In this document: piece after piece, positions 36,507 to 46,149 of the stretch
How the letters are laid out: each line of letters starts with the position of its first letter
Numbering within the stretch: position 1 is the first letter of the stretch
From: Chitinimonas koreensis
GTDB lineage: Bacteria > Pseudomonadota > Gammaproteobacteria > Burkholderiales > Chitinimonadaceae
Assembly (NCBI RefSeq): GCF_014353015.1
Contig: NZ_CP060704.1
Location: 4,923,001 to 4,987,000 of the forward strand
DNA: 64,000 nucleotides
Direction of reading: 5' to 3'
Made by a program: the position numbers and the translations under genes
Notes under the pieces: generated by a model
What the model was told of the DNA's origin: nothing
The model's database searches: none
The model's input: only the letters and a program-made list of their open reading frames with translations

Positions 36507-37526
36507 CTACATCCGCGCCACGGCGCGGATCGTCTCGCCGACCAGGCCCGGGCCGCGGTAGATCAGCCCGCTGTACAGCTGCACCAAGGTCGCGCCGGCC
36601 TCGATCTTCTCGACCGCGTGGCGCCCCTCGAGGATGCCGCCGACGCCGATGATGGGCACCTGGTCGCCGAGCGCGGCCTTCAGCGCGCGGATCACCGAGG
36701 TCGATTTGGCGCGTACCGGCGTGCCGGACAGGCCGCCGGCCTCGCCGCCGTGCTTGAGGTGCTCGACGCCGGTCCGGCCCAGCGTGGTGTTGCTGGCGAT
36801 CACCGCGTCGAAGCGGTATTCGACCAGCAGCCGGGCGATCTCGGCGATCTGCTCGCCGTCGAGATCGGGCGCGATCTTCAGCGCCAGCGGCACGTAGCGG
36901 CCGTGCTGGGCCGCCAGCTTCGCCTGCTCGTCCTTGAGCGCGGCCAGCAGCTTCTCCAGTTCGTCCGATTGCTGCAGCTGGCGCAGGTTCTTGGTGTTGG
37001 GCGAAGAAATGTTGACCGTGACGTAGCTGGCATACGGGTACACCCGCATCAGGCAGGCCAGGTAGTCGTCGGCCGCGCGCTCGATCGGCGTGTCGAAGTT
37101 CTTGCCGATGTTGATGCCGAGGATGCCGCGGTACTGCGCAGCCTCGACGTTCTTCACCAGCGCGTCGAGCCCGCCGTTGTTGAAGCCCATGCGGTTGATC
37201 ACGCCCTCGGCCGCCGGCAGTCGGAACAGCCGCGGCTTGGGGTTGCCCGGCTGCGGCCGCGGCGTGACGGTGCCGATCTCGATGAAGCCGAAGCCGAGGT
37301 CGGCCAGCGCGTCGATGTGATCGCCGTTCTTGTCGAGGCCGGCGGCCAGGCCGACCCGGTTGGGAAAGGTCAGCCCCATGCACTGCACCGGCGCAGCCTC
37401 CTCGCGGCTGCCGAGGATGGTGGCGAAACCGAGCGCGTGCAGCGCCTCGAGGCCGGAGAAGGTGAGCTTGTGGGCGGTTTCCGGCTCGAGCGAGAACAGC
37501 AGCGGGCGCAGCAGCGGATAGAGCAT
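36507..37526 (-). CDS. pyrD: Dihydroorotate dehydrogenase (quinone), class 2
   Basis: PyrD oxidises dihydroorotate to orotate for pyrimidine synthesis, passing electrons to ubiquinone at the inner membrane. The 339-aa protein has the class 2 N-terminal helix pair (MLYPLLRPLLFSLEPETAH), GLAAGLDKNGDHIDAL, the catalytic-serine loop VNISSPNTKNLRQLQ (near residue 173), KIAPDLDGEQI and VGGILEGRHAVEKIEAGA. It lies 25 bp after folD on the same strand, so the two probably share a transcript. Confidence 0.95.
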   Translation of the reverse strand: MLYPLLRPLLFSLEPETAHKLTFSGLEALHALGFATILGSREEAAPVQCMGLTFPNRVGLAAGLDKNGDHIDALADLGFGFIEIGTVTPRPQPGNPKPRLFRLPAAEGVINRMGFNNGGLDALVKNVEAAQYRGILGINIGKNFDTPIERAADDYLACLMRVYPYASYVTVNISSPNTKNLRQLQQSDELEKLLAALKDEQAKLAAQHGRYVPLALKIAPDLDGEQIAEIARLLVEYRFDAVIASNTTLGRTGVEHLKHGGEAGGLSGTPVRAKSTSVIRALKAALGDQVPIIGVGGILEGRHAVEKIEAGATLVQLYSGLIYRGPGLVGETIRAVARM

Positions 37527-37551
37527 GGGCGGTCTCGAATCGGGAAGTGGA

Positions 37552-38406
37552 TCAGGGATTGAGGTTGACGCTGGCGTCGAAGGTGTTCTGCATCAGCATG
37601 GCAATGGTCATCGGCCCGACGCCGCCCGGCACCGGGGTGATCCAGCCGGCGCGCTGGCGGGCGGTCTCGAACTCGACGTCGCCGCACAGCTTGCCGTCGG
37701 GCAGCCGGTTGATGCCGACGTCGATCACGATGGCGCCCGGCTTGATCCAGTCGCCCTTGACGAAGTTGGGGATGCCGACGCCGGCCACCACCACGTCGGC
37801 GGCACGCACCTTGTCGGCCAGCGCCACGGTGCGGCTGTGGCAGATGGTGACGGTGGAGCGCGCCTGCAAGAGTTCGAGCCCGGCCGGCCGGCCGACGATG
37901 TTGGAGGCGCCGATCACCACCGCATCCTTGCCGACCAGGTCGACCCCGGTCTTCTCCAGCATCACCATCACGCCGTAGGGCGTGCACGGCCGCAGCAACG
38001 GCATGCGCAGCGCGAGGCGGCCGAAGTTGTACGGGTGGAAGCCGTCGACGTCCTTGCGCGGATCGATCGCCTCGATCACGCGCTCCTGGTCGATCTGCTT
38101 GGGCAGCGGCAGCTGCACCAGGATGCCGTCGACCTCGGGGTCGTGGTTGAGCCGCTCGACCAGGGCCAGCAGCTCGGCCTCGGTCAGGCTGGACGGCAGC
38201 TCGTGGGAGATCGAGCGGAAGCCCGCGCGCTCGCAGGCCTTCTTCTTGTTGCGCACGTACACGGCCGAGGCGGGGTCGTCGCCGACCAGCACCACCGCCA
38301 GCGCCGGAGCCCGGTGGCCGTCCGCGACGCGAGCGTCGACGCGCGTACGCACCGCGCTGATGATTTCTTCGGAAATCAGTTTGCCGTCAAGCAACTGTGC
38401 GGTCAT
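37552..38406 (-). CDS. folD: Bifunctional methylenetetrahydrofolate dehydrogenase/cyclohydrolase FolD
   Basis: FolD interconverts 5,10-methylene- and 10-formyl-tetrahydrofolate. The 284-aa protein has the active-site lysine segment YVRNKKKACERAGF near residue 50, the VQLPLPKQID block, DVDGFHPYNFGRL, the NADP-binding VIGASNIVGRPAGLELL and the C-terminal TPVPGGVGPMTIAML. ATG 38406 gives MTAQLLDGKLISEEI and the standard length (288 in E. coli); the frame extending to 38709 would run through tRNA genes and is rejected. Confidence 0.96.
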   Translation of the reverse strand: MTAQLLDGKLISEEIISAVRTRVDARVADGHRAPALAVVLVGDDPASAVYVRNKKKACERAGFRSISHELPSSLTEAELLALVERLNHDPEVDGILVQLPLPKQIDQERVIEAIDPRKDVDGFHPYNFGRLALRMPLLRPCTPYGVMVMLEKTGVDLVGKDAVVIGASNIVGRPAGLELLQARSTVTICHSRTVALADKVRAADVVVAGVGIPNFVKGDWIKPGAIVIDVGINRLPDGKLCGDVEFETARQRAGWITPVPGGVGPMTIAMLMQNTFDASVNLNP

Positions 38407-38476
38407 GGGCGGGTCTCCGGGACGATGCAAAGGGTCGAATTCTCTCATCAATCGTTGCCGGCCCCAAGCTTCGCGC

Positions 38477-38505
38477 TTGACAGTCCAAAAGCCCGCCCGT
38501 ATTCT
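38477..38505 (+). promoter_or_regulatory. Sigma-70 promoter of the tRNA cluster
   Basis: A perfect -35 TTGACA (38477-38482), a 17-bp spacer and a -10 TATTCT (38500-38505) precede tRNA-Pro (38517) by 11 bp. The stretch after the -10 is C-rich ('cctgccc'), like discriminators of promoters under stringent control. It is divergent from folD (start at 38406). Confidence 0.8.
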
Positions 38506-38516
38506 CCTGCCCTCTT

Positions 38517-38593
38517 CGGGGCGTAGCGCAGCCTGGTAGCGCACCTGGTTTGGGACCAGGTGGTCGTGAGTTCGAATCCCACCGCCCCGACCA
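38517..38593 (+). tRNA. tRNA-Pro (anticodon TGG)
   Basis: A 77-nt cloverleaf with encoded CCA. The acceptor stem is CGGGGCG/CGCCCCG, the anticodon loop TTTGGGA lies in the stem CCTGG/CCAGG, and the T loop is GTTCGAATC. It is the first of three tandem tRNA genes. Confidence 0.95.
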
Positions 38594-38631
38594 GGTTTGC
38601 CCGAAGTAGGAAGTAGAACCAGCCAGGCCAG

Positions 38632-38708
38632 GCGCCCGTAGCTCAACCGGATAGAGCAACGGCCTTCTAAGCCGTAGGTTACAGGTTCGATTCCTGTCGG
38701 GCGCGCCA
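38632..38708 (+). tRNA. tRNA-Arg (anticodon TCT)
   Basis: A 77-nt gene with encoded CCA. The acceptor stem is GCGCCCG/CGGGCGC, the anticodon stem ACGGC/GCCGT with loop CTTCTAA, and the T arm ACAGG-TTCGATT-CCTGT. It reads AGA codons, which are rare in GC-rich genomes. It follows tRNA-Pro by 38 nt. Confidence 0.95.
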
Positions 38709-38747
38709 AGTCCGTCGATATATGATGGCGGCAACGGTTTCAACGGT

Positions 38748-38824
38748 GGTGGATGTAGCTCAGTTGGTAGAGTCCAGGATTGTGATTCCTGTCGTCGTGG
38801 GTTCGAGTCCCATCATCCACCCCA
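38748..38824 (+). tRNA. tRNA-His (anticodon GTG)
   Basis: The acceptor stem is GTGGATG/CATCCAC with an extra G at -1 (38748) opposite the discriminator C (38821), the identity element of histidine tRNA. The anticodon loop TTGTGAT carries GTG. CCA is encoded. It is the third gene of the cluster. Confidence 0.95.
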
Positions 38825-38832
38825 AGCAACAC

Positions 38833-38869
38833 GCACTTAGCCCGGCCCCGCGCCGGGCTAAGTGCTTTT
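38833..38869 (+). terminator. Terminator of the tRNA cluster
   Basis: A long stem GCACTTAGCCCGG/CCGGGCTAAGTGC with a short loop (38833-38865) is followed by TTTT. It lies 9 bp after tRNA-His. The remaining 310 bp up to the response-regulator gene at 39181 hold no recognised feature. Confidence 0.9.
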
Positions 38870-39180
38870 CGGCGTCCGCATGCCCGGCTTCACCGGCCAG
38901 GACGGACCGCAGCAGCCCCCGCATCCTGCGGCATCGGCCATGCCCGCCCCGCACCGGGGCCGCGACATCCCCGCAATCCTCCTAGTCCCCTCCCCCGGCT
39001 TCTCACCGATAGGCAGCCCCTCCCGCCGGCCATACGCTTGCGGTCATTGCCACCGAACCCCGCGCATGCCGTGCCGCCCACGCCTCGAGGCGAAGCGCGA
39101 TCGCACGCCGCACCGCGGAGAGACCACGCGTCGAGCCGCCCGAGCGCGCTCGCGCCCCAGCCCGCACCGAGGAACGCGCC

Positions 39181-40230
39181 ATGAAAATCGCCATCGTCGA
39201 CGACACGCCGATCAACCTCGCCCTGATGGCCCGGCTGCTGCGCCGCATCGACGGCGTCGAGACCCATCTGTTCGATTCCTCCCGGGCCGGCCTCGACTGG
39301 TGCCTGGCCGGCGATCCCGACCTGATCGTGGTGGACTACATGATGCCGGGGCTGGACGGGCTGGATTTCATCCGGCAGGTCCGCGAACGGACGATGCTGC
39401 AGGACATCCCGCTGGTCATGGTCACCGCCAGCATCGAGACCGCGGTGCGGCACGAAGCGCTCGACCTCGGCGCCACCGATTTCCTGACCAAGCCGATCGA
39501 CCAGCACGAATTCCTGGCGCGGACCCGCAACATGCTGGCGCTGCGGCTCAACCGCCGGCTGCTGGACGACCGGGCGGCCCTGCTGACGGAAGAAATACGG
39601 CAGGCCACCGCCGGCATCCTGGCCCGCGAACGCGAGACGCTGCTGCGGCTGAGCCGCGCCGCCGAGTTCCGCGACCCGGAAACCGGCGCCCATCTGCAGC
39701 GCATGGCGCGCTATTCGGCGTTGATCGCCCGCGGGCTCGGCTGGTCGGCCGCGGACCGCGAGCTGCTGCAGGAAGCCGCGCCGATGCACGACATCGGCAA
39801 GATCGGCATCCCGGATGCCATCCTGCTCAAGCCCGGCCCGCTCGACGCGGCCGAGAGCGCGGTGATGCGCAGCCATGCCGAACTCGGCCATCGCATCCTC
39901 GGCGGCAGCGATTCGCCGCTGCTGCGCCTGGGCGCCGAGATCGCGCTCGCGCACCACGAGCGTTTCGACGGCAGCGGCTATCCGCAGAGCCTGCGCGGCA
40001 CGGCCATCCCCGCCAGCGGACGGATCGTGGCGGTGGCCGACGTATTCGACGCGCTGTTGTCCCGCCGGCCCTACAAGCAACCCTGGACGCTCGACGCCAC
40101 GACCGGCTTCCTGCGCGACCAGGCCGGCGTCCTGTTCGATCCCGATTGCGTCGCCGCGCTGCTCGACGCCATGCCCGAGGTCGAGGAGATCCGCCGCCGC
40201 CATGCCGACGAGGCGACCTCACACGGCTAG
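39181..40230 (+). CDS. Response regulator with HD-GYP c-di-GMP phosphodiesterase domain
   Basis: The 349-aa protein has an N-terminal receiver domain with D7-D8, phosphoacceptor D52 (VVDYMMPGLDG) and K104 (LTKPIDQHE), a helical linker, and an HD-GYP domain with H203-D204 (PMHDIGKIGIPDAIL) and the HHERFDGSGYP motif at 258-268. The metal ligands and DG-x-GYP loop are intact, so it should break down c-di-GMP to pGpG or GMP when phosphorylated. It converges with the large hybrid kinase gene (40483-44004), its most likely phosphodonor via the kinase's HPt domain. Overall it resembles RpfG. Confidence 0.9.
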   Translation: MKIAIVDDTPINLALMARLLRRIDGVETHLFDSSRAGLDWCLAGDPDLIVVDYMMPGLDGLDFIRQVRERTMLQDIPLVMVTASIETAVRHEALDLGATDFLTKPIDQHEFLARTRNMLALRLNRRLLDDRAALLTEEIRQATAGILARERETLLRLSRAAEFRDPETGAHLQRMARYSALIARGLGWSAADRELLQEAAPMHDIGKIGIPDAILLKPGPLDAAESAVMRSHAELGHRILGGSDSPLLRLGAEIALAHHERFDGSGYPQSLRGTAIPASGRIVAVADVFDALLSRRPYKQPWTLDATTGFLRDQAGVLFDPDCVAALLDAMPEVEEIRRRHADEATSHG

Positions 40231-40482
40231 ACGGGAATCGCGCCGGCGCAGCCGGATCGCCGGGTCGCGGCGCGATCCGGCCGACGGCATTCGCCGGTCA
40301 GGCTCGAGGCGCCCGGATGGACGCGATCGGCCGCCGGCCTTGCGCAGGTCATGGCGCCCGAATGGAGCAGGCCCGAATGGCCGGGACGCAGAGGGAAACG
40401 AGGAACCGGTTCGGCCGGGACGGCACTCGGGCCGCCCCGGCCGAATGCCTTGCGGCAGGCGGTTTGCGCGGGAAACGGGCGC

Positions 40483-43400
40483 TCAGGCTTCCGCCAGGAA
40501 TTCGTCCAGCGCGGCATCCACGGCGGTCAGCGTCGCGCCGATCTCGGCCTGCAGGCGTTTCAGCCGGCCGGCATCGCCGTCCTGCGCCGCCGCTTCGGCG
40601 CGGAGCGCCTGTTCGGCCAACTCGCCGGCACCCAGGCCACAGGCCGTCCCCTTGAGCGAATGGGCGGCGAAACGGGCCGCCTCGTAGTCGCCGCGCGCCG
40701 TCGCGGCGGCGAGCATCTCCAGGTAGCCGCCGGCGCTGTGGCGGAACGTGCCGGCCAGTTCGCGGAAGAAATCCAGGTCGTCGTCCAGCTCCGCCAGCAT
40801 CGTCCGCGGATCGTAGCGGCCGGCGGCGGCGACGGCATCGGCTGCCTGCTCGCCCGCGCCGGGCCGGTGCAGTAGCCGCGCCATCTCCGCCGCCAGCGCC
40901 TGGGCCTGGATCGGCTTGCTGACGTAGCCGTCCATGCCGGCCTGCAGGCAATCCTCGCGCGTGCCGGCCATCGCGTTGGCGGTCAGCGCGATGATCGGCG
41001 TCCGCCGCCCGGCCGGCTCGCCGGCGCGGATCAGCCGCGTCGCCTCCAGGCCGTCCATCCTGGGCATCAGCATGTCCATCAATATCAGGTCGAAGGTTTC
41101 CGCCACCGCGCGGGCCACCGCCGCCTCGCCGTCCTCGGCCACCGTCACGCGATGGCCTTGCTGCTCCAGCAGACGCGTGGCCAGGCGACGATTCACCGGA
41201 TTGTCCTCGGCCAGCAGGATGCGCAGCGGCGCGAGCGTTTCGCCGGCCGGCCGGCCGGTTTCCGCCGCGGGCCGGGCGGCGGCGCCGAGCAGCGCGTCGA
41301 GCAGGGCGTGCGGCCGCACCGGCTTGCTCAGCACGGCGGCGGCGGCCAGCCGGCTCGCCGCGGCGCTGCCCTGACGGGTGGACAGCAGCAGCCGGCGGGC
41401 CTGGGGCAGCGCGCGGCAGGCTTCGCCGGCCAGGTCGGCCCCGCCGTCGAGATACTCGTCGAGCAGCAGCACGTCATAGTTGCTCCAGCGCCAGGCAGCG
41501 CGCGCGGCGGCGGCGTCGACCGCCAGCGTCACCGCCATGCCCCAGCGGCTCAGCCAGTCGGCCACGGCGGCCCGGCCGCTCGACAGGTCGTCGACCACCA
41601 GCACCCGCAAGCCTGCCAGCCCGGGCTGCGGCCCGCTGCGCGCGGCCGGAAGATCGGCGGGCTCGGCCCGCGCCAGCGCCAGCTCGACCCTGAAGCGGCT
41701 GCCCTGGCCGGGTACGCTGTCCACCGAGATGTCGCCGCCCATCATGCGTGCCAGCCGCTTGCAGATGGTCAGGCCGAGACCAGTGCCGCCGAAGCGGCGC
41801 GAGGTCGAGCCGTCGGCCTGGCAGAACGGCTCGAAGATCGTCCCGATCTGCTCGGCCGCGATGCCGATGCCGCTGTCGCGCACCGTCAGCGCCAGCCTCA
41901 GCCCGTCGGGTCCGTCGGCCGCCAGCGTCGCCTCGAGGCCGACCTCGCCGCGCTCGGTGAACTTGATCGCGTTGCCGACCAGGTTGGTCACGATCTGGCG
42001 CAGCCGCAGCGGATCGCCGAGCAGTTGGTCGGGCACCGTCGGCGCGATCGCGCAGTCGAGCGACAGGCCGCGCTCGGCGGCCCGCAGCCGCAAGGGGTGC
42101 AGCGTGTCGTGCAGCAGGCTGCACAGCGAGAACGGGATGGTCTCGAGGCCGAGCCGGCCGGCCTCGATCTTGGACAGGTCGAGGATGTCGTCGATCAGTC
42201 CCATCAGCGCCTCGGCCGACGACTTGGCCATCAGCAGGTTGTCGCGCTGCTCGGCGTCGAGCGCGGTCTGCAGCACCAGCTCGGTCATGCCCAGCACGCC
42301 GTTCATCGGGGTGCGGATCTCGTGGCTCATATTGGCCAGGAAGGCGCTCTTGGCCCGGCTGGCGGCCTCGGCGGCGTCCTTGGCCTGCCGCAGCGCCTGG
42401 TTCAGCTTGGTCAGCTCGGTCACGTCGGTGCGCAGCAGCACGTGGGTGCCGTCGTCGGCCTCGGCGTGTTCCAGCGTCACCCAGCGGTCGAACACCCGGA
42501 TCGGCTCGATGCGGCCGTTGGACTGCCGGCTCGACAGCCAGCGCTCGACGAAGGCGTCCTCGCCGCCGACCTCGAACTCGTAGGGATGGGCGGCGCGGCA
42601 GGCGACGTCGGCGCCGTGGTAATAGCTGCGCAGGATGTCGCGCAGCGGCAGGCCGGCCACCAGCCAGGGCCGCAGTCCGGGGTAGAGGCGGCGGAAGGCC
42701 TGGTTGCACACGACCAGCCGCTCGTCGCGGTCGTAGATCAGGAGGCCGACGTCGACCGATTCGATGGTGTTGAGCAGCTGGCTGCGCGCCCGCTCGACCC
42801 GCTCGTTGGCCAGGTGGGCGGCGGTGGCGTCGAGGATCAGGCCGTCGATGCGTTCGAGGCTGCCGTCGGGACGGAAATGCGGCCGGCCGCGTTCCTGCAC
42901 CCAGCAGACGCTGCCGTCGGGCCGCGCCACCGGGTATTCGAGCTCGTAGGCGAGCCGCGCGAGCACGGCGCGGCCGATCCGGTCGCGTCGCTGCGCCGCC
43001 GTGGCGGCATCGGGAAAGACCGGCGCGTGCTCGAGTTCGTCGCGGCTCCAGCCGGTCAATGCCACCAGCCCGTCCGAGACGAAGGTGAAAGCGTAGGGCT
43101 GGACCGGCGCCAATTGGTAGACGCCGCCCGGCAGATTGCCGATCAGGCTGCGCAAGGTGTATTCGCTGGTCTGCAAGGTGGCCCCGGCCTGCTGCCGTTG
43201 CTCGGTCAGCAGTTCGACCGCGTGCGACAGCGATGCCAGGTCGGTGGCGGCCTCGTCCCGCACCGCGGCGCCGCCTTGCCCGGCCAGCCGGGCCAGCAGC
43301 GCCCGCAGCCGCGCCGGCTCGTCGCCCAGAATGCGCAGCAGCTGCCGGTAGGCCAGCGCGAAGGACAGCAGGTAGAGCAGCACGAAGCCTGCGGCCGCCG

Positions 43401-44004
43401 CCAGGCCGGCGTCCCGCAGCGCGCCGAGATCGTCGTCGAGCCGATCGTCGTAGCCGTCGTAACGCGCGCGCAAGCCGAGGTAAAGCAGCTCGGCCCGCTC
43501 GATCAGGCCGGCGGCGGCGGCGTCGAAGCCCTGCTGCGGCGCGCGGAGCAGGCGCAGGCCGGCATCGCGGTCGCCGGCTTCGTAGGCGTGGGCGACGCGC
43601 GCGCCGAGCCGGTCGAGCCGTGCCAGTCCGGCTTTCAGCGCATCGATTTCGCCACGGTATTCGGGCAGCGCTTCGCCCAGTTGGCGGAGCTTTTCGCTGG
43701 CGGCGGCATATTGGCGGTGGGCCGCGGCGCCTCCCAGGCCGTCGCGCGAGCCGACCGCGGCGGTCACCGCCTGCTGCATCTGGGCGACGTGGTAGCGCAG
43801 ATCGCTGGCCAGCCGCGGGTAGGGACGCAGCCGGTCGGCTTGCTCCTCGGTCGCCAGCACACGCTGGAAACGGACGCCGAGGAAGCCGAACAGGAGCGCG
43901 ACCAGCACGATCTGCAGCACGCCGCTGCGCAGGAAGTGGTGCTTGACGCTGAAATCGCTGGCTTGCTTCATGGGCCCCGCTCCGGTCGGCGACGTCTTCA
44001 TCAT
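40483..44004 (-). CDS. Hybrid sensor histidine kinase with two receivers and HPt domain (1173 aa)
   Basis: Domain order: a membrane helix near residues 27-47, an extracytoplasmic helical sensor region to about 205, a second helix near 207-230, a PAS domain (about 283-390), a second PAS (about 408-530), HisKA (FLANMSHEIRTPMN, near 556), HATPase (NLVGNAIKFTERGE, GGTGLGLTICKRLA), a first receiver (VVDDLSSGRAAV, with acceptor in LLLDEYLDGG), a second receiver (LAEDNPVNRRLA ... LMDMLMPRMDG) and a C-terminal HPt with HSLKGTACGLG. This resembles BarA/EvgS-type kinases that phosphorylate a separate regulator. GGAGG sits 7 bases before ATG 44004. The signal is unknown; the HD-GYP regulator at 39181 is the likely target. 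Confidence 0.93.
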   Translation of the reverse strand: MMKTSPTGAGPMKQASDFSVKHHFLRSGVLQIVLVALLFGFLGVRFQRVLATEEQADRLRPYPRLASDLRYHVAQMQQAVTAAVGSRDGLGGAAAHRQYAAASEKLRQLGEALPEYRGEIDALKAGLARLDRLGARVAHAYEAGDRDAGLRLLRAPQQGFDAAAAGLIERAELLYLGLRARYDGYDDRLDDDLGALRDAGLAAAAGFVLLYLLSFALAYRQLLRILGDEPARLRALLARLAGQGGAAVRDEAATDLASLSHAVELLTEQRQQAGATLQTSEYTLRSLIGNLPGGVYQLAPVQPYAFTFVSDGLVALTGWSRDELEHAPVFPDAATAAQRRDRIGRAVLARLAYELEYPVARPDGSVCWVQERGRPHFRPDGSLERIDGLILDATAAHLANERVERARSQLLNTIESVDVGLLIYDRDERLVVCNQAFRRLYPGLRPWLVAGLPLRDILRSYYHGADVACRAAHPYEFEVGGEDAFVERWLSSRQSNGRIEPIRVFDRWVTLEHAEADDGTHVLLRTDVTELTKLNQALRQAKDAAEAASRAKSAFLANMSHEIRTPMNGVLGMTELVLQTALDAEQRDNLLMAKSSAEALMGLIDDILDLSKIEAGRLGLETIPFSLCSLLHDTLHPLRLRAAERGLSLDCAIAPTVPDQLLGDPLRLRQIVTNLVGNAIKFTERGEVGLEATLAADGPDGLRLALTVRDSGIGIAAEQIGTIFEPFCQADGSTSRRFGGTGLGLTICKRLARMMGGDISVDSVPGQGSRFRVELALARAEPADLPAARSGPQPGLAGLRVLVVDDLSSGRAAVADWLSRWGMAVTLAVDAAAARAAWRWSNYDVLLLDEYLDGGADLAGEACRALPQARRLLLSTRQGSAAASRLAAAAVLSKPVRPHALLDALLGAAARPAAETGRPAGETLAPLRILLAEDNPVNRRLATRLLEQQGHRVTVAEDGEAAVARAVAETFDLILMDMLMPRMDGLEATRLIRAGEPAGRRTPIIALTANAMAGTREDCLQAGMDGYVSKPIQAQALAAEMARLLHRPGAGEQAADAVAAAGRYDPRTMLAELDDDLDFFRELAGTFRHSAGGYLEMLAAATARGDYEAARFAAHSLKGTACGLGAGELAEQALRAEAAAQDGDAGRLKRLQAEIGATLTAVDAALDEFLAEA

Positions 44005-44512
44005 GGCGAATCCTCCGAGGCTGGCCGTTGACCACGGTCAAGCAGGAGTGGCGTGCCGGCGGCTGCCGGTACGGGGCGGCTCGGTCGCCTCCCGCGGCGG
44101 GCGGTTTCGCCGGCCAATCGAGACTCTAGCGCCGGCTTCGCGGCGGGGAAGCTAGGGTGAACACGGGTCGGAGCCCGGGAGATTGCCGAGGCGGGGCCGG
44201 GCCGCCGGCCGTCCGGGCGATGCCTGCCTTGGTTTCGCCGCATCGGCGGGGCTGGGATCGCCGACGCGCGATCGGGAGGAGGCGCCGCAGCCTCGCGATT
44301 CGAACATTCGAATTTCAAGATATTCAAATCAATGACTTGCGTGTCGGGCCGGACGGCCGGCATCCCGGCTCCCGTCGCCGTCGCCGTCGCCCGACCTATG
44401 CCGGCCGCGCCAATGCCGGGCGGAACCCTAGCTAGTAGCGCTCCGAGCTGGCAGGGCGGTCGCGACGGTCCAGCATGGGCACCGTCAACCGACCCCCAAC
44501 GAGGAGCCCATC
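44005..44512. other. 508-bp region between divergent kinase and chemoreceptor genes
   Basis: No gene is supported. Most is GC-rich, but 44300-44340 is AT-rich ('ttcgaacattcgaatttcaa' and following) with two overlapping TTCGAA-type palindromes; this is the likely control region for one or both divergent genes. I could not define a sigma-70 or FliA promoter with confidence. TTCGAA boxes could be an operator. Confidence 0.45.
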
Positions 44513-46129
44513 ATGTTCCAACGCATCTCCCACCGCCTGCTGCTGTTGATCGCCGTCGCCATGGCCGGACTCTGGCTGGCGGCCGGCCTCGGCCTTTACC
44601 AGTTGAACCGGGCCAACCAGTACCTCAGCGAGCTGGACCACAACTTCATTCCCAGCATCGACAAGCTCAATGACGCCACGCTCGTCTTTTCCCGCATCCG
44701 CGTCAGCCTGCTCTACCACATCCTCGCCGATGCACCACAAGACAAGGCCGAGATCGAAGGCCAGCTCGAGCGGTACCGGACCGAGCTGGCCCAGACCCTG
44801 CAGAGCTATGAATCGCTGGTCAGCGATGAGGAAGATCGCCGCATGCTGACGGCGGACCATGCCGCCGTCGATGCCTATATGGCCGACCTGCCCAAGCTCC
44901 TGGAGCTGTCCCGCGCCAACGATCGGGACGGCGCGATGCGCGCCACGGCAACGCTGCGGCCGCTGGGGCTCAAGGCGATCGACGCGCTCCAGGCCCATGG
45001 CGATTACAACCAGAAGCTGACCGACCGGTATGTCGAAGAGGCGGCCGGCAACTACCGTTCGACGCTGATCGAGATGCTCGTCGTGAGCGTCCTGACCAGC
45101 GCGGTCTTGGCCATCGCAGCCTTCGCCACTTATCGCAAGGTGGTCGGCACCGCCAACCGCGCCAACCAGGAGGTGAGCCGCGTCGTCCGCGAACTCGATT
45201 TCTCCAGGAGCATCGAGGTGACCGGCCAAGACGAGCTGTCCAACCTGCTGCGCACCTTCAACAGCCTGATCGAGCGGCTGCGCGACGGCTTCGGCACCAT
45301 CCGCAAGGACGTGACCGAGCTGGCCTCGGCCTCGGAGGAGCTGGCATCCGCCGCCGAGCAGGTGCGGATCAGCTCGATGTCGCAGGCCGACGCCGCGGCC
45401 GCCATGGCCGCCAACGTCGAGCAGGTCACCGTCAGCATCAGCCACGTCTCGGAGCGCACAAGCGAGGCCAGCAGCCTGAGCCGCTCGGCCGGCGAGCAGG
45501 CCCTGGTCGGCGACAGCTCGGTGCAGCGCACCGTCGGCCGGATCGACGCCATCGCCAGCGAAGTCGACAGCGCCGCGCAGGAACTGATCCAGCTCGAGGA
45601 AAGCGGCCGCAAGATCGGCACGGTGGTCGGCGTGATCAAGGAAGTGGCCGACCAGACCAACCTGCTGGCGCTCAATGCCGCGATCGAAGCGGCCCGTGCC
45701 GGCGAGCAGGGCCGCGGCTTCGCGGTGGTGGCCGACGAGGTGCGCAAGCTGGCCGAACGCACCGCGCTGTCGACCCAGGAGATCGCCGCCATGGTCCTGG
45801 ACATCCAGAACCGTTCGAGCAGCGTGTCGGACCGCATGGCGCGCGCCGTCGACTCGGTGCGGGCCGGCGTGAGCGAGGGCGGCTCGACGCGCGACGCGAT
45901 CCAGCAGATCGCGGTGGTGTCGACCCAGAACAGCACCCTGGTGTGCGAGATCGCCGATGCCCTGCGCGAGCAGAGCACCGCCAGCAACGCGATCGCCGGC
46001 CAGGTCGAGCGGGTGGCGCAGATGTCGGAAGAGAACAGCCGCGCCGCCGAGCGCAGCACCGAGCTGTCGACCCGGCTGCAGGAACTGGCCGCCACCATGC
46101 AGCGCATGGTGCTCGCCTACCAGCTCTAG
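44513..46129 (+). CDS. Methyl-accepting chemotaxis protein (538 aa)
   Basis: An inner-membrane chemoreceptor. There is a first helix (LLLLIAVAMAGLWLAAGLGL, about 9-29), a periplasmic four-helix-bundle sensor domain (about 35-185) with DHNFIPSIDKLNDATLVFSR, a second helix (LIEMLVVSVLTSAVLAIAAF, about 183-203), a HAMP region and the cytoplasmic signalling domain with the conserved tip IKEVADQTNLLALNAAIEAARAGEQGRGFAVVADEVRKLAERT. There is no C-terminal CheB/CheR pentapeptide. No che genes are nearby, so it works with a remote array. Ligand unknown. Confidence 0.93.
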   Translation: MFQRISHRLLLLIAVAMAGLWLAAGLGLYQLNRANQYLSELDHNFIPSIDKLNDATLVFSRIRVSLLYHILADAPQDKAEIEGQLERYRTELAQTLQSYESLVSDEEDRRMLTADHAAVDAYMADLPKLLELSRANDRDGAMRATATLRPLGLKAIDALQAHGDYNQKLTDRYVEEAAGNYRSTLIEMLVVSVLTSAVLAIAAFATYRKVVGTANRANQEVSRVVRELDFSRSIEVTGQDELSNLLRTFNSLIERLRDGFGTIRKDVTELASASEELASAAEQVRISSMSQADAAAAMAANVEQVTVSISHVSERTSEASSLSRSAGEQALVGDSSVQRTVGRIDAIASEVDSAAQELIQLEESGRKIGTVVGVIKEVADQTNLLALNAAIEAARAGEQGRGFAVVADEVRKLAERTALSTQEIAAMVLDIQNRSSSVSDRMARAVDSVRAGVSEGGSTRDAIQQIAVVSTQNSTLVCEIADALREQSTASNAIAGQVERVAQMSEENSRAAERSTELSTRLQELAATMQRMVLAYQL

Positions 46130-46149
46130 CGCGGCAGCCGACCGAAGAC

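Noticed and set aside
38407..38709. N-terminal extension of folD across the tRNA genes
   Set aside because: The extension is the antisense of tRNA-Pro and tRNA-Arg; the ATG at 38406 gives the normal FolD N-terminus.
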